Shown: piece after piece, positions 24,426 to 37,513 of the stretch
How positions within the stretch are numbered: position 1 is the stretch's first letter
Layout: each line of letters starts with the position of its first letter
From: Strix aluco
Taxonomy: Eukaryota > Chordata > Aves > Strigiformes > Strigidae
Length of the DNA: 64,000 nt
Assembly (NCBI RefSeq): GCF_031877795.1
Contig: NC_133954.1
Coordinates: 5,485,256-5,549,255, forward strand
Reading direction: 5' to 3'
Position numbers and translations under genes: made by a program
Notes under the pieces: model-generated
Database searches by the model: none
What the model was told of the DNA's origin: nothing
What the model saw: the letters and a program-made list of their open reading frames with translations, nothing else

Positions 24426-27400
24426 ATGGGGTCTGCAGCTGTCCTGCCCTGCCTGCTGCTTTGCATCCTACACCTCACAGCTGGAGCATCTGCAAAGCCG
24501 TAAGCCCTCTCCATGTCTGCCTGTCCATGCCTGGTGGGATGATGGTTTGTCTCAGTGGTGTGACAATCCTTGCTGTGACTGTGGTCGCTGGTCAGGGTGG
24601 AAGTGCTCGGGGTGGTGGGTTGTCCCCATGGAGGACTTTGCACCTGGGCTTGGTGTCTCCAAGCTGCTTTGGTGCAGGTGCAACCTCACACACAAGCTGG
24701 TGGGTGAGCAGAGCCTTCCCTCCCTCTGCAGATCAACCCCTCGGTTCTTTGCCAAGGTGCTTAGGCAAAGGGGGCTCCGCTCTGGTCTGTGCACTGGCCA
24801 GCCTCCCTGGGTGGATGGGGGGAAGGCTGGGTGGCATAGCCCTGCAGAGAGCATCCAGGGCTGGAAAAAACCCCAAGTACCCTCTGCCTTGAGAGTCTGG
24901 AGTGGAGGGGAGCACTGGGATTTGGTGGGCGGTCCCTGGTCTCCTCTACTGCCGAGGTATCCCCTCCCCAGACACTACATGGTGCTCTTCCCCTCCGTGT
25001 TCTACTACCCATACACGGGCAAAGTGCACGTCCACCTCATGGACCTGGATGAGCCCGTGCGGGTGACCCTCCACCTGGCAAGCAGCCACAGCGTTCCCAA
25101 CATCACCCTGGAAGAGCAGGACAGCGATATCCTCCAGCTGAACTGGCCCCGCTTCTCCAACGTGAGTCATGGCCCCATGGCAGGGCTAAAGACCTCAGGA
25201 AGGGGTATCCATCCCCTACCCACTGCCAGAGCCGGGCTGGTGGAACTGGGAGGGGACATGGGGTCCATTCTGGATGGGCAATGAGTGAGCTGAAGAGTGG
25301 GGAGACATGGGGGAATGTACAGAGACCTTGTGGGCTTTATCTGCATCATCTGCCCATGTATACCAGTCCCCTGGTGACTTCACGGGGCAATGGGATGGTG
25401 GCGATGGGGTACAGGTATGATGTCTCACTGGCATCCAACACAAAGGCTTTGCAACCTTTCTGCTGTTTCTCCGGGACAGGTTTCTAGCCCTCCTGAAGAG
25501 GTCTATGAGGTTGCGCATCTTCACGTCTCCATCCAAGGAGGTTCCCTGGAGGTCTCTGAGCAGAAGAAAGTACTGGTAAAAACCCTGGAGCTGGGGACCT
25601 TGGTGCAGACAGACAAGGATGTCTACAAGCCTGGAGAAACTGGTGAGGGGCAGGAGCTGCTGGAAGAGCTCACAGGCTCTTGGGATCCCCAGGTTGGGGT
25701 CCCAGGCCCTAGTGCTCACTCTGCTCCTGCCTTTGCTCTCTCCAGTGAAGTTTCGAATTGTCCGTTTTGATCAAAACTTCATTCCCAGCAACAGGCAGGT
25801 AAGACGGGGTCAGGGCACAGGATGGGCGCAGAGGCAATAGGATCCCCCTGCACCCAAGACGATCGGTCTTGGCAGCAGTGGCACAGCCTTCAGTGTCACT
25901 ACGATCGCGGAGGAGACGGGTGAGGGAGGGAATCCCCCAAACACCGAAGGGACGGTGGGGTGGGGGGGATGGGACACAGCTCTTCCCAGCACTCCCAGCC
26001 TGAGTGCCCAGGGTGCAGCCCCCTGCTTTTGGCACTGCTGCAGATGAATTATTGCCTTTGCACCATCCCTTTGCCTGTCTTCTCTCGTGTGTAGCTTTTA
26101 TACACCATCACAACACCTGCTGGTGTTAGCCTCCTGACGTTACACGGTGCTGACAGGCCCAATTGCACAGCTATCGCTGTTCGCACAATGCAGCCTCGCT
26201 GCTCGCGTCCTGCTGCTTGGAAAAGGCAGCACAATGGCTCTGGGAGCCGAGCAATGACAGCAGCTCTGAGCCCTGCTGAGCCCCCAGCCCAGCTACCAGC
26301 TCTGTAGGGGCCAAGGCAGATCCAAGAGGCACAGCCCCTGGCTCAGCTCCAAGCTCAGCCCTCTGTGCTTTGATCATGCTGAATGCTTCCTCTCTCTTTC
26401 TTTGCAGCTTCCCTTGGTGACTGTGCAGGTGAGTCGTCACCCTGTGCCGGCCTGTCAGCTCCCTCAAGAGGAACAAAGGGCCCCAACACATGTGTGATGT
26501 TGGGGATGAGAAGCAGGGACAGGGACATCCCCGCTGCAGGTGCTGAGTTATAAGGAGCAGGGAGAAGGGCTTGGGTTCCTCGTCCACATTGCTAGCCCAG
26601 TCAGGGCCAGCTTGCTGTCTGTCTGCAAGACATGGGGTCCTCTGGGACGATGGTGCTAAGGGACAGGTTACACAGATGAAGACAGCAGTGACTATTGCCA
26701 CAGACACTTTGACCCAAACTGGAGAACCCCTGAGCTCCCAGTCCACGCTGGAGCATCCTCCTGCAGGCTCTGGCTGCTGTAGCCAGGCTGGAGCTCAGCT
26801 AATAGAGACCACAAGGGGAAATTTTCCTTCTGGAGAGGTGATGCCCTCAGGGCCGTTCTGAGTGTGATGGCAGGGCAAAACCTCTGCTTCTTGCGGGGAG
26901 ATGCAGGGTGACTTGAGTCCTTGAGGTTGTCAAGCCACCAGCACCACCACGCATCCCATCTTCAGACCCGTGAGCGAGGGCTGACTCTGCGTGTCCCTGT
27001 GTGCAGGACCCCAGTGGGTACCCCGTGGGGCAGTGGCAAGAGGTGAACCCGCAACAGGGCATCGTGGACCTGTCCTTCTCGCTGGGTGCAGAGCCAGCCC
27101 TGGGCATGTACAACATCAAGGTGGAGGGGAACAGGCACTTCTTCAGCGTGAAGGAATATGGTGTGTGGGGACGAAGGCTGGGCTCCCCACGGGGTGTTTG
27201 GGAGCCATCGCATGGGATGGCAAGAAACTCCTGAAGGAAGAAATGGTCACAGTGCCATTCCCTGCTGGTGTCCCCCCAGGGCTGCCCCACTTTGAGGTGC
27301 TGATCCAGCTGCCTTGTGTCTTGACGGTGAAGGATGAGAAGATCCCACTGGATGTCTGTGGGCGGTGAGTTGGAGAGCAGCCCCAGCACCAAGGCTGACT

Positions 27401-30400
27401 GCTCCTGAGGTGATGCTTCCCCAGCAGCCTCCCCATCTACTCCCTTTCCTGCTCCCTCCTGACAGGTACCCGTCTGGGAAACCTTTCCGGGGAAGGGCTG
27501 AGGTCAAGCTGTGCCAGTCCCAAAAATATTTTTACCCGAAGAGATCTACGAGGATCTGTGCTGAGTTTAGGGGCCAGGTGAGGACAGGAGGAGAACGAGA
27601 AGGCACATAGTTTGTGGTCCCAGAAATGTTTCCCCATCTGTGGGTGCTTGGGCTGATGGTGGCTGGGTGCATCATTTGGGCATTGCCAAATGCTCCAGTT
27701 CTGATGTGAAAGTGCTGAAAACCTAGAGTCATCCCAAAGAGGGGAGAGGAGCTGAGCAGAGGCTCTTGGGGTGGTCCTTGGGCCAGGATAGGCAGGAACA
27801 GGACAGCCAGCTGCATGGCAGAGCGTCATATCAGCCAAGGGGGGACAAGTTTGCAGGATCCAAGGGCTGCAGGACAGGATGGAGGGAAGCATCGGCAGCG
27901 GGGCGAGTGGCAGCTGGGTGCCCCAGGATGACAGCAGATGACACTCAAGGGCCCGGCCACAGGGCTGCTGCTAATGTGGGTGACTCTCTCCTTCAGACGG
28001 GGAGGAACGGCTGCTTCTCCACTGAGGTGCCAGTGTCTTCCTTCAACATGACCACCAGCTTCGACTATGAGAGATGGCTCTCTGCCTCCGCAACGATGCT
28101 GGAGGATGGGACCGGTGAGTGCAGCTGTGCTGGCAGCCAGCCGGTGATGTCCTGACGTGGTGGCACCTAGAGGATGTGGCACAACTGCTCTGCTCGGGTG
28201 TCTCCAGGATCTCTGTCCTTCCCATCCACAACCATCAGCTGCTCTGTGCCCTTACTTGCTTTGGTGTAATTTGTGCTCTACTCCTGACTGCTGGAGCAAT
28301 CCTTTAGGTCCTGAAGGTTGATCAGGAGTTTCTTCCCCTTACAACATCCCACCCCCAGATATCCCTCCATCATCTACCTCTCCTTCCCCACTCTCTGCCT
28401 TCCTGAGACTAGTTAGTATGATTAGTGCCTGGAGAGCTACCAGGGAAATTATTTTTGCTATTTGGGTCTTTCTGACTTTGAATTTAGTTATAAATAGTTG
28501 CTATCTGCCAAGGAGGCCTTGTTAGACACATCCTTAGGGTCAAGTACAAAAGCCCAATTTCAGCACAGTGCAGGGGTGAGGGGCCTTTTCTATTTGCTTG
28601 CAGCCATTAAGAGGGGAAGTTTGGGGTAGAGCTTGGTGTTTTGGTAGACCACAGATCTTGGCTGAGTGAGGTCCTGCTCACACTGCAGCTCCCATCACAC
28701 CCAAGGATTGTTTTTTGCGTTTGTTGCCCAACGAGTGTGATTTTTGCACTGTGCAAACTTGCCCGTAACCACTGCCCACAAGAGGACAACTTTGTTTCAT
28801 ATGGCCATGTGCAAAGACAACAATGGGGACAAAAAATGTCATGGTGTGTGTTTGAGACTCTCTGAGCCATCTTTCCTGGGGGGAATCACCAGGACAAATT
28901 GCTAAGTGTCTCTCTCATCTCCCCCTCCTCTCCACAGGGATGAGGCGTAATGTGACCAAAAGCTGTATGATCGAGTATGAAACGGCCTCAATCACCTTTG
29001 AAAACCTTGATAAATTCTACAAGCCGGGGATTCCTTGCACTGGGATGGTAATGGGGGGGTCCCTGCACCCTGCTGTACCCAGTTCCGCTCCCTCTGACCC
29101 CCAGCCCTGTTATCCCACCCCTGCCCTCTGCCACACGACTGCAGCCCAGTCCGGGGCATCTCCCCTTCCCTCTTGGTGCAGATGCTGCTGAAGGGAGCCG
29201 ATGGCTCTGCCCTGAAGGAGGAGGAGTTCCTGCTTGTGGTTGAAGCAAGAGGAGAAAGGCAAAATAAAACCCTGGTCACAGACACATCGGGGAGAGCCTC
29301 CTTTGAGCTGGACACCTCTGGTTGGAGTGACCTGCTCTTCATGCGCGTAAGTGATCCTTGTCCCACACCCCTCAGGCATCCTGGATTTAGTAAAAATCAC
29401 AGAAGTTTTCTTACACAAGATCTTCCAGCCCCCCCTTGACCCCGTTTTTTCTTTTTGCACCCACAGCATCCTATGGTAAAGAGCTCCATGTCTTTATTAG
29501 CCCTGTTTAATACCTTGATTGCCTGTCAGACTCTACAGACTCCGGCACCCTTCCTGCTCCTCCTGCACTGGGAAAAGGGGCTACTCTCACTTTTGATGCA
29601 TTCTGCAAGTTCTTCCTCTAATTCCTTCTCTATGCCTTACTGTTTTCATACTGCACTGATGAATTTTCCTTTCAGCCTTCACCATCTGGGCACAAGATCA
29701 GATAGTTGTGGGATGCTTTTTAGTTCCTACCATCTGCCCACACGTGCTGCTTAGCCATGCCTGCCTCCTCTTGCCATCCACTGGCGACCCCTTTGAGTGT
29801 CCTTTGGACAAGCCCCATGATGGGACACAGCTCTGTTTTTGGGTGCTGAGTGCATCTGGATTGTCTTTCTTGGCATGTCCCTGCAGGGATGTCACAGCAA
29901 AGCGCATGGCAGTCGCAGCTGCAGAGTGGCTTTCTACCCCTACTGTGCTCTGCTGCTGAGCTGATCTTTGCCATTAAGAGCCTTGATTTTCACTTCTCAG
30001 GGTGAGCTCAAGGATGACCGTCCAGTCTCGGATCATGAAAGCAAGCAGTATTTCAATTACCGAAGTGACCTTCGCTATCTGTATCCCTTCCCTTCGAACA
30101 GCAAAAGTTTCCTGAAGATCCACAGGGTGGAAAAGAAGTTGCCCTGTGGCCAGCCCCAGCAGCTCAGAGTGGAGTATTTGTTTGATGAGGCGGCCATGGG
30201 GATAGAGCTGCAGAAACTGGATGTGGTCTTCCTGGTGAGCCTTCACCTGGGGAGAGATGGGACACTGCCTGAAGGGCAGAGCTCAGGGGAGGAGAATCAG
30301 GCTAACGGGGTTGTGGGGTTAAGCCCTGGGCAGCTACTCTTGGGTTCAGGACTCAGGGATGGAGCCTGGAGCTCTCTGGTCTTGGGGCACCATTTACATC

Positions 30401-33400
30401 CCTCCTGCAGGATGCAGCTCTAATAGCATCTCCCTGAGCATCCTCAATGCCCTCCCTCATCTGATTCTGCCAGCTCCCTGCTCAGCATTGGTTTTGTTGT
30501 TCCCATCTCCTCCTCTGCAGGTCCTGGCCAAGGGGACCATTGCCACTGTCCTCAGGAAAGAGCTGCCTGCAGAGGCTGGTAGGTCCCGAGGCATGGACGG
30601 GCTGTGCAGGGCTCTGCTCTCTGGGCCTGGTCCTTATCTCCCCTCCTTTCCCATGGCCCAGGGCTGAGAGGCTCCTTCTCCCTGGAGCTGCCCATTGGCC
30701 CTAAGCTGGCACCCATGGCCAAGGTGCTGGGCTACGTGGTGCTGCCCGACAGTGAGATGGTGGCTGACAGCACCGAGCTCAAGGTGGAGAAGTGCTTCGC
30801 CAACAAGGTGAGCAGAAGCTGCCAAAGTCAAGGCAGTTGCTGCCATCTTGGTGGGGAGATGTGGTCACTGAGCCTCGCTCTTCACCAGAGCCTTTCCTCA
30901 TCCCCTGCAACTGCCTGGTCCCAGACTCTCCTTTCAGGGAGGGTTTTCCTTCCTCTCCCATTGCTGTTGCTGCTGCAAACCATCTCCTGGTTTTGATCAC
31001 AGTCCTCACTCCCCATGCTCTGCCAGTGTTTGGGGTCAGACTGTGGCATAGAGGTCCTTCCTGGGACCAGCTCCCCTCTCCCCTAACCCAAAGGCTTCCC
31101 CTCTCTCCAGGTGAATCTGTCCTTCTCAGAGCAGAGGGCTCTGGTGGGCTCTCAGCTCCGCCTGAAGCTGCAGGCTGCCCCCGGGTCACTGTGTGCCATC
31201 TACGCCAAGGATCAACGCATGCAGTCCTCCAGTGCCAGGCGCAAACTCAACCCCATCGCGGTGCGTCTGGAGGAACTTCAGTGCTGGGCTGGTCCTGGGC
31301 TGGTGGGGCATGGGGACAGCAGTTTCTGCTGTCACCCATTTTAGGGGAGGCTGGTAGGGACCTTGCCCCTGCAGGATGAATGTGGGTGTCTGGGAGCCCC
31401 CAGTGAACCTCTGCCACCACCCAGGGACTTTGGGACATTGCAGGGGAGATTGTGCATCACTGAATGGGGAGGATGAGCCACAGAATTTCTCTGCGGTGCC
31501 TCCTGGGTTGGAAATCTTGAAAACAGGGTGTGATTGATGGGAAGTATCCCCTGCTCTCGGGCAGAAGAGAGATGGGGCAGAAGGACTGGGGCTGGCACAG
31601 AGGAACATCACTGCGGTGCTTGAGGAGGTGCAGAAACTATGGGGTGATGCCAGGGGCAAAAGGGCTCAAAGCTGGGCCAGGAGCATTTCATAGCTTTCTC
31701 ACACGAACTTCACGTGTTTGGTTTAGGTCTATAACTTACTCCCCAGGCTTTCTGAAGTCGGCTATCCTTATGAAGTTAAAGAACCTGATTCATTTCACTG
31801 TGGGATGAATGCGTCCCACGATGGGAGACGACAAAATGCTCCAGCCACTACCTGTTTTGATGTGCCAGGGAATGACTGGAAGAAATGCCTCCACAGTGTG
31901 TGGCGCAGGGAGGTACCGGTGTCTGACAAACAGACAGGCTCCTACATCCTGGTTGAGGTATGAGCCCTCCTGCCCTACCTCACACGCCCTCCTAGGAAGG
32001 ATTACTCAGGGTGCTGGGGGCACCTGGTCCCTCACCCAACTCATGTCTGTGCTCACAAAACAAGTTCTAACACTGCCCAAATAACATGCCCTGCCCCTCA
32101 CTCCGCCAGCCTGGGACAGACATGTGAAACGCATCTCTCAGTCCAGGCACAGTGGCATATCACAGGGATGGGGCTAAGCTCTGCTTGACCCATCACAAAT
32201 CCGGGTGTGGAGTAAACAGCATAGATTGGCCTGGCACTCCCCTGCGTTTTTGGGGGTGCGTGTCTCCCACTGGCAGCAAACCCAGAGGTCGGAGCTGTTT
32301 GGGAATGGAGTGGGCAGAGCAGATCCACCAGATCTTTCCCAAGTGTCCCTGGTGCAGCATCTTCCCCTGGCACAGATATTCTTCTCCTGCACTCCCATTG
32401 CAGTGTGGTGGGGGATCCTGATCTTGGGGAGCTCTGGTCTGTCATGGGGCTTTAAGTGCCTGTCGATTACTTGCTTCAGAGAGGGATTGAAAGGCATTTT
32501 GCTATCTCTGGGCTTCAGCGTGGTGTTATTCTCTTTCATGTGTCATGTGTCAGGATGCAGGTTTGAAAATTGTCACCAACACTCAGCTGGGGTGTCCACC
32601 AAACAACCTGTTAGAAAGCCACGGTAGCCTTTTATACCCCCAAGGTAAGTGGAGAGAACTTGTAACAGCCTCCATGCTGGCTGCAGAAGGACAGGCGGGG
32701 ACATCCCGCCTCTTTCCATCCTCTCTGGCAGCACATTCAAGTTGTGCCTCTGTTTGCAGGAGCAGGACTGGAGGAGGATGAGCAGGTGGGTGTCAGGCAG
32801 GATGCAGGGATGCAGATGGATTTCTTGGAGACATGGCTATGGGAGCTGGTGCCTGTGCGGTGAGTAAGGAGCCCTAGCAGACCTTGAGCCAGGGAACTGC
32901 CCTTATTGCATCAGCTTCACCTCTGTGTGCAGATCCCAGACCTCCGGTTCTGTCCACGTATCCAGGAGTGACACTGAGACATGTCCAGTCCCTTTCCTTG
33001 GACCTCAGCACTGACCTGGGAGAGAGTGGGGCAGTCTGTCCTGTAGGCAGGGGATGCCGTAAGAGATAAGGCACTGATGGTTCCTCTGTCCATCTCCAAG
33101 CATGTGATGGCCACTGATGCTCCCCAGGACATAGAGAAAGGGGTTTGAGTTGCTCTTTCTGCTGGGTCTGCTCATCAGACTTAGCCTGAAAGGTCTATCC
33201 CTCTTCTACCAACCCGCAGGGAGGCGGGGTCTGCAGAGGTGGCAGTGATGGTGCCTGATGCCATCACCAGGTGGGAAACCGGGATGTTCTGCATGTCCCC
33301 GTTGGGCTTGGGACTGGCCCCTGCCACCACCCTCACGGCCTTCAAGCCCTTCTTCGTGGAGCTGGCGCTGCCCTACGCCGTGGTCCACCACGAAGCCTTC

Positions 33401-36400
33401 ACCCTTGTGGCCACCGTCTTCAACTACCTGCGGCAGTGCCTGCGGGTGAGTGGGGCTGGGGAGGGGGCCCTGGGGCTGGGGTCTGGCAGGGGCTGATGGA
33501 GCCGTGGCTGTGGTCTGGCAGGTTCAGGTGACGTTGGTGGAGTCAGTGGAGCTGGAGGTGTCGCCGAGCGCGGATGAGCTGTACGGAAGTTGTATCTGTG
33601 CAGACGAAGCGAGGACGTTCCGGTGGGGCGTGCGAGCCACCAGCCTGGGTACAGAGGGGATGGCGAAGGGCTGAGGAGAGAGGAGGAGAGTCCAGCAGTG
33701 AGACTCCTTGCAAACCTCTTGTTTGTCACTGCTTTTCTGATCCTTTCCTCCCCCTCCCACTTACCTCTCCCCTTTTTCCTTTTCCTTCCCCACTCTCCAG
33801 ATTCTTCCCTCCATTTCCCCATCCCATTGCACCCTCCTCCTTCCCCATCTCCCCAGAATGGCTCTGAGCGAGAGCCAGCCCCTGAGGCAGTGTCACAATA
33901 ACATCCCCCATCTGCCTCTGCAGGGAAGGTGAATGTCACCGTCATTGCCAATGCCCTGCGCTCCGAGGAGCTCTGCGGCACTGAGATGCCTGTGGTGCCA
34001 GCCCAGGGTCATGTGGACACTGAGACAAAACTCCTGATGGTGCAGGTGAGCAGAGCAAGGCAGGAGCAGAGCTGAACACAAAGCAGTTACCCCTGGAGCG
34101 GGGCAGAGCATCTCCCCATCCCTCGGCCAGGCTGGACAGTGCCTGTGGGTGCTGCAAGGTGCGGAGAGAGCACCAGCACCTGCAGCCAGGCGAGAGTCTG
34201 TGTCCGTGCTTAGGTACCACCAGTGGGATGGTGCCTTCCCTTCACTTTTGGGGTGATATTGGTAGATTTGAGGCCGCTGGCTGTGTGATGTTCAGTTTGC
34301 TCCCCTCACGACACTGTGCACGGGGCAGCTCCAAGGACAGCCCGGCTTGGCCCGGGTGGCCCTGAGCTCTTCTGGCCCATTAGAGCCATGGGCTGCTGGT
34401 CGGGACAGGTTCCAAGGGGGGCATTTGTCAGAGAGGGGGAGGCGTTTCTGGGATGGAGAAGGGCAGGCTGTCTCTGACCCCCATCTCATACGTGCTGTAT
34501 TCCTGGTTTTAAAGCGTCCAAGACCCATGTGAAGGAAAATTGCAGCTTCCTGGCTATCCCTCTGCTCCTGACCCCGTCGTACCCCACCAGACAGCCACAG
34601 TCTCGAGGCCTGGCAGCATTTTCCCATCCCTTCGTCCCCTTCATCTGACCCAGCAGGAGCCTGCAGCAACATGGTTGAGACAAGGACACCGAAACCCAGC
34701 CCCACTCCCCAGCAGACCTGCCAGCCCGTGGGGGCTGGGGGCTGCCCGGGGAGCAACCGCTTTGCTGTCCACCGTGGAGTCATGGTTTCCCTTGAGCTGA
34801 TGCCAGTGCAATCCCTCGGAGAGGGGACCGGGGTGGACGAGCTGATCCTGCACTGACAAAAAGCCTTGGGAGATCAGCATATGCCTGATGGCTGGGCATG
34901 GAGAGGATGCTCAGGGCTGCCCTGAGTGCAGCCCTGTCCCTGTCCCTGCTCAGCCAGGCTGAGAAATGAAAAAAATGCAAATGGGGTAAGGGAAGTAGGA
35001 GTAGCAAAATGTTTTTCTTGCAAGAAAGCTCCCTTTCTTCAGGCTCTTTCCCACCATCCCTGACCAAAGCCAGCCCTGTGTCCCAAAACGCACTTTGTGT
35101 TAGGGGCTCAGCACTCCTGTCTGCCTTAATGATGTGTAATAGGGGCCATACCTTCACTTTGCTTTCCTAAATAAAAATCTGAGACCAAACCAGAGAGAGC
35201 ATTCATTGCATGGGCAACAAGGCAGCAGAAGAAACAGCACAATGTGGGGTCGGTGGTGCCTGTTCAGGAGGGGCTGGGGGACAACTCACTCTGGCTTCTG
35301 CTCTGAAGTGACGAGCAGCACTGAATGACAAATCCTCCATAAAATGTTTCCCCTCAGCAGCCCCGCAGGAGAGGCAGGTCCCCTCCACTCCTGAATTTAT
35401 CTCCCCTTGGCCATGCTGCTCATTGCCCCCACTGCATCCTGTCCTGGGTCCCGAAGGACTCAGTGTACCAATGGCCCCGAGCTCCTTGTCACATTGAACA
35501 GTCCCTGGGATGCCTGTCGGGGCACTGACGCATGCCCACATCCTGGGGTGGCAGAATGGCCTTGGGGCACCAGTGGAGGTGGAGATGACCACCTACGTTC
35601 TCCTGGCCTACCTCTCCCAGCCCCAATTGTCCTCTGCTGACCTGGGAACTGCTTCCCACATCGTCCGCTGGCTCAGCAGGTAGCAAAACGCCTACGGGGG
35701 GCTTCGCATCCACACAGGTACCGGCACCAGGGTCCAGGGGTCTGCTCCAAAGCCTCCCCTCCCTGTATCTGCAGTTAGGGGTGACCCTGGCTCCGTGCTT
35801 CCTCCACTCCCAGGACACCGTGGTGGCCCTGCAAGCCCTGGCCAAATACGCCACCCTGACATATGGCAACAACGGGGACTTCACGGTGACAGTGACATCG
35901 CCGACGGGCACCGCACAGGATTTTGTGCTGCACAACAGCAACAGGCTGGTGCTGCAGCGGGCGGCTCTGCACGAGCTGCCGGGGACGTACGGGGTGCGAG
36001 CCCGTGGGCAGGGCTGTGCCCTGGTTCAGGTGGGTATGGCCCGGGGTCCCCATCCTCGTGCCATGCCTGCTCAGTGGCCCTAACCCTCCTGTGTCACCCC
36101 AGGTGACCCTGCGCTATAACGTGCCGCCCCCTCCGAGCATGGGGACGTTCGACCTCTGCGTGGAGACAGAGCCCAGGGAGTGCACGGGGGATGCCAGCAC
36201 CCGCTTCCGCCTCCTCCTCCGGGCACAGTAGGGGCTGGGGCTGCCCCCTGTGTTTAGAGGGGCTGGGAGCAGCCAAGGAGGGAGGGCAGACCCCCAACAC
36301 CACCCTGGGGCTCTGCCCTTGCAGGTACACTGGAGAGCGTCCCGCCACCAACATGGTTGTCATCGAGGCCAAGCTGCCCTCTGGCTACAACCTGGACAAG

Positions 36401-37033
36401 AGCTCCATGGTGGAGGTGAGAAGCCCCCACTGCCCCTGGGACCCCCTCTGCCCCACGGGGGCACCGACCCCGGGTGTTGGCCCCAGCTGGGGCACCCACC
36501 AAGCAGGCATTGCTCATCCTGAGCTGTGTCCCTCCAGCTGAAGAGGCAGAAGCTGGTGAAGAAGGTGGAGGTGCAGCCCGACCAGGTGACCATTTACCTG
36601 GACCAGGTGAGATGGGGCGCAGGGAAAGGAGCAGGGCCCCGTGTGCTGGGGCGTGGGGATCCCTCCCCATCACAGATGGTTGCACCTCACCCTTGAGCCG
36701 TCTCCACAGCTGACAAAGGAGGAGGAGACCTTCGCCTTCGCCGCCACGCAGGATTTCCCAGTGAGGAACCTCCAGCCGGCCACCGTGACACTCTACGACT
36801 ACTACAAGACGGGTGAGCCTTGCCAGGGACGTGTCCCCGGGGTGTCTGGCCCTGCTGCCACCCCTTGCCACCCTGATGGCTTGTGGGGCAGGGAGGGGCA
36901 GGCTGAGCTTTCAGTTCACACTGATGAGCTTTGGCTCATTAATGGGACCAGCTCACCCTGAGCGCATTGGTCACCATCCCTCCCGTTGCAGGTGACCGCA
37001 TGGATGCTGCCTACAGTGCACCTTGCAGCTCAG
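24426..37033 (+). CDS. Alpha-2-macroglobulin-like gene, copy 1; thioester-domain exons absent, TAG in the following exon
   Basis: Secreted protease-trap family. Exons 1-21: 24426-24499, 24972-25161, 25480-25642, 25746-25798, 26408-26428, 27007-27160, 27280-27364, 27466-27577, 27997-28114, 28938-29047, 29182-29346, 30001-30234, 30521-30578, 30662-30807, 31111-31260, 31727-31957, 32554-32644, 32760-32859, 33220-33445, 33522-33648, 33924-34045. They sum to 2730 nt, exactly 910 codons, with every GT-AG border and phase intact. Landmarks are signal peptide [34 protein letters not shown] (A2M: FVQTDKSIYKPGQT), [22 protein letters not shown], a bait region around residues 689-740 (exons 17-18), [22 protein letters not shown] and [12 protein letters not shown]. 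Next in an A2M should come the thioester domain with GCGEQ; none is found in 34046-35554. The downstream exons (35555-37033) encode the end of that domain and the receptor-binding domain, but the first has an in-frame TAG. The gene is either a decaying pseudogene or encodes a shortened secreted protein. Confidence 0.82.
35170..35175 (+). terminator. Intronic AATAAA in the thioester gap, copy 1
   Basis: A canonical AATAAA in the 1.5-kb intron that follows the last intact 5' exon (21). A GT-rich stretch lies downstream (TGTGGGGTCGGTGGTGCCTG). It could end a short transcript carrying only exons 1-21. Reading exon 21 straight into the intron adds nine residues before TGA. The signal is repeated at the matching place in copy 2. 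Use is not shown. Confidence 0.3.
35555..37033 (+). other. C-terminal exon block of A2M-like copy 1 (end of thioester domain, receptor-binding domain)
   Basis: Exons 35555-35717, 35814-36029, 36103-36227, 36325-36415, 36538-36606, 36710-36812, 36992-37033. They encode [81 protein letters not shown] and YSAPCSS, the ordered landmarks of an A2M C terminus. The first exon has TAG at 35681-35683, where A2M has Gln after the Trp-Leu-Ser-Arg equivalent. It also has one extra G that shifts the frame before its donor. All later exons are open and in phase. In the receptor-binding helix the first of the two LRP1-binding lysines of human A2M (1370) has a Lys equivalent, and the second (1374) aligns with Val. 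The last coding exon is not secure: a frame from 37348 is open but runs into the LTR for its stop. Confidence 0.8.
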
Positions 37034-37513
37034 GTATGGTCCGAGCCTGAGAGGGCAGAGGGGTCACCCCAACATCGGGACCCTGACGGGCACCCACTGA
37101 CCCTGAAGGGCCAACCTGGGCTGTGCTGAGCCCCTGGCCTCAGGGGATGGACGGCAGTCAGTGGGGATGGAGGAGCCCTGCCAGGAGCCCCAGGGATCCA
37201 TGGGGACTGGCTGGCCAGAGTTTGGGGGGGAGGCTGGAGGTCAGGGAGGACCTGGCGTCCAGGTGCTGGGGTGCAGAGAGGAGCTGTGCCTCTTTGAGGG
37301 GGCTCAGACCCCCATGAGGCCTGGCTCCCCTCCTCTGACCCCTGCAGAGCTCCCTTCTCTGGGTTTGGGGTCACACAGGGATGAGACTGAGCTCCGAGGG
37401 ATGGAGTTCAGCTGGAAGGACAGGGGCAGCCGAGTGTGGCTGGGGGGGCAGAGCGACTCTCCTCTCACAGAACCTCCATATTTGATTTTGAAGAGGCTGA
37501 CAGTCAGGAGCAG

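Noticed and set aside
26171-26746. A 191-codon minus-strand frame around A2M exon 5, present in all three units
   Set aside because: Its conservation is explained by recent duplication. It covers an intron and has no homology.
33424-33981. A 185-codon minus-strand frame over A2M exons 19-21 (repeated at 49039-49596)
   Set aside because: It is the antisense shadow of real A2M exons and of a purine-rich intron.
34671-34856. An open frame in the gap intron with GGCPGSNRF, superficially like the thioester GCGEQN
   Set aside because: The flanks do not match the thioester exon (no PYGCGEQNM or FAPNIYVL-like sequence), and no phased acceptor/donor pair fits.
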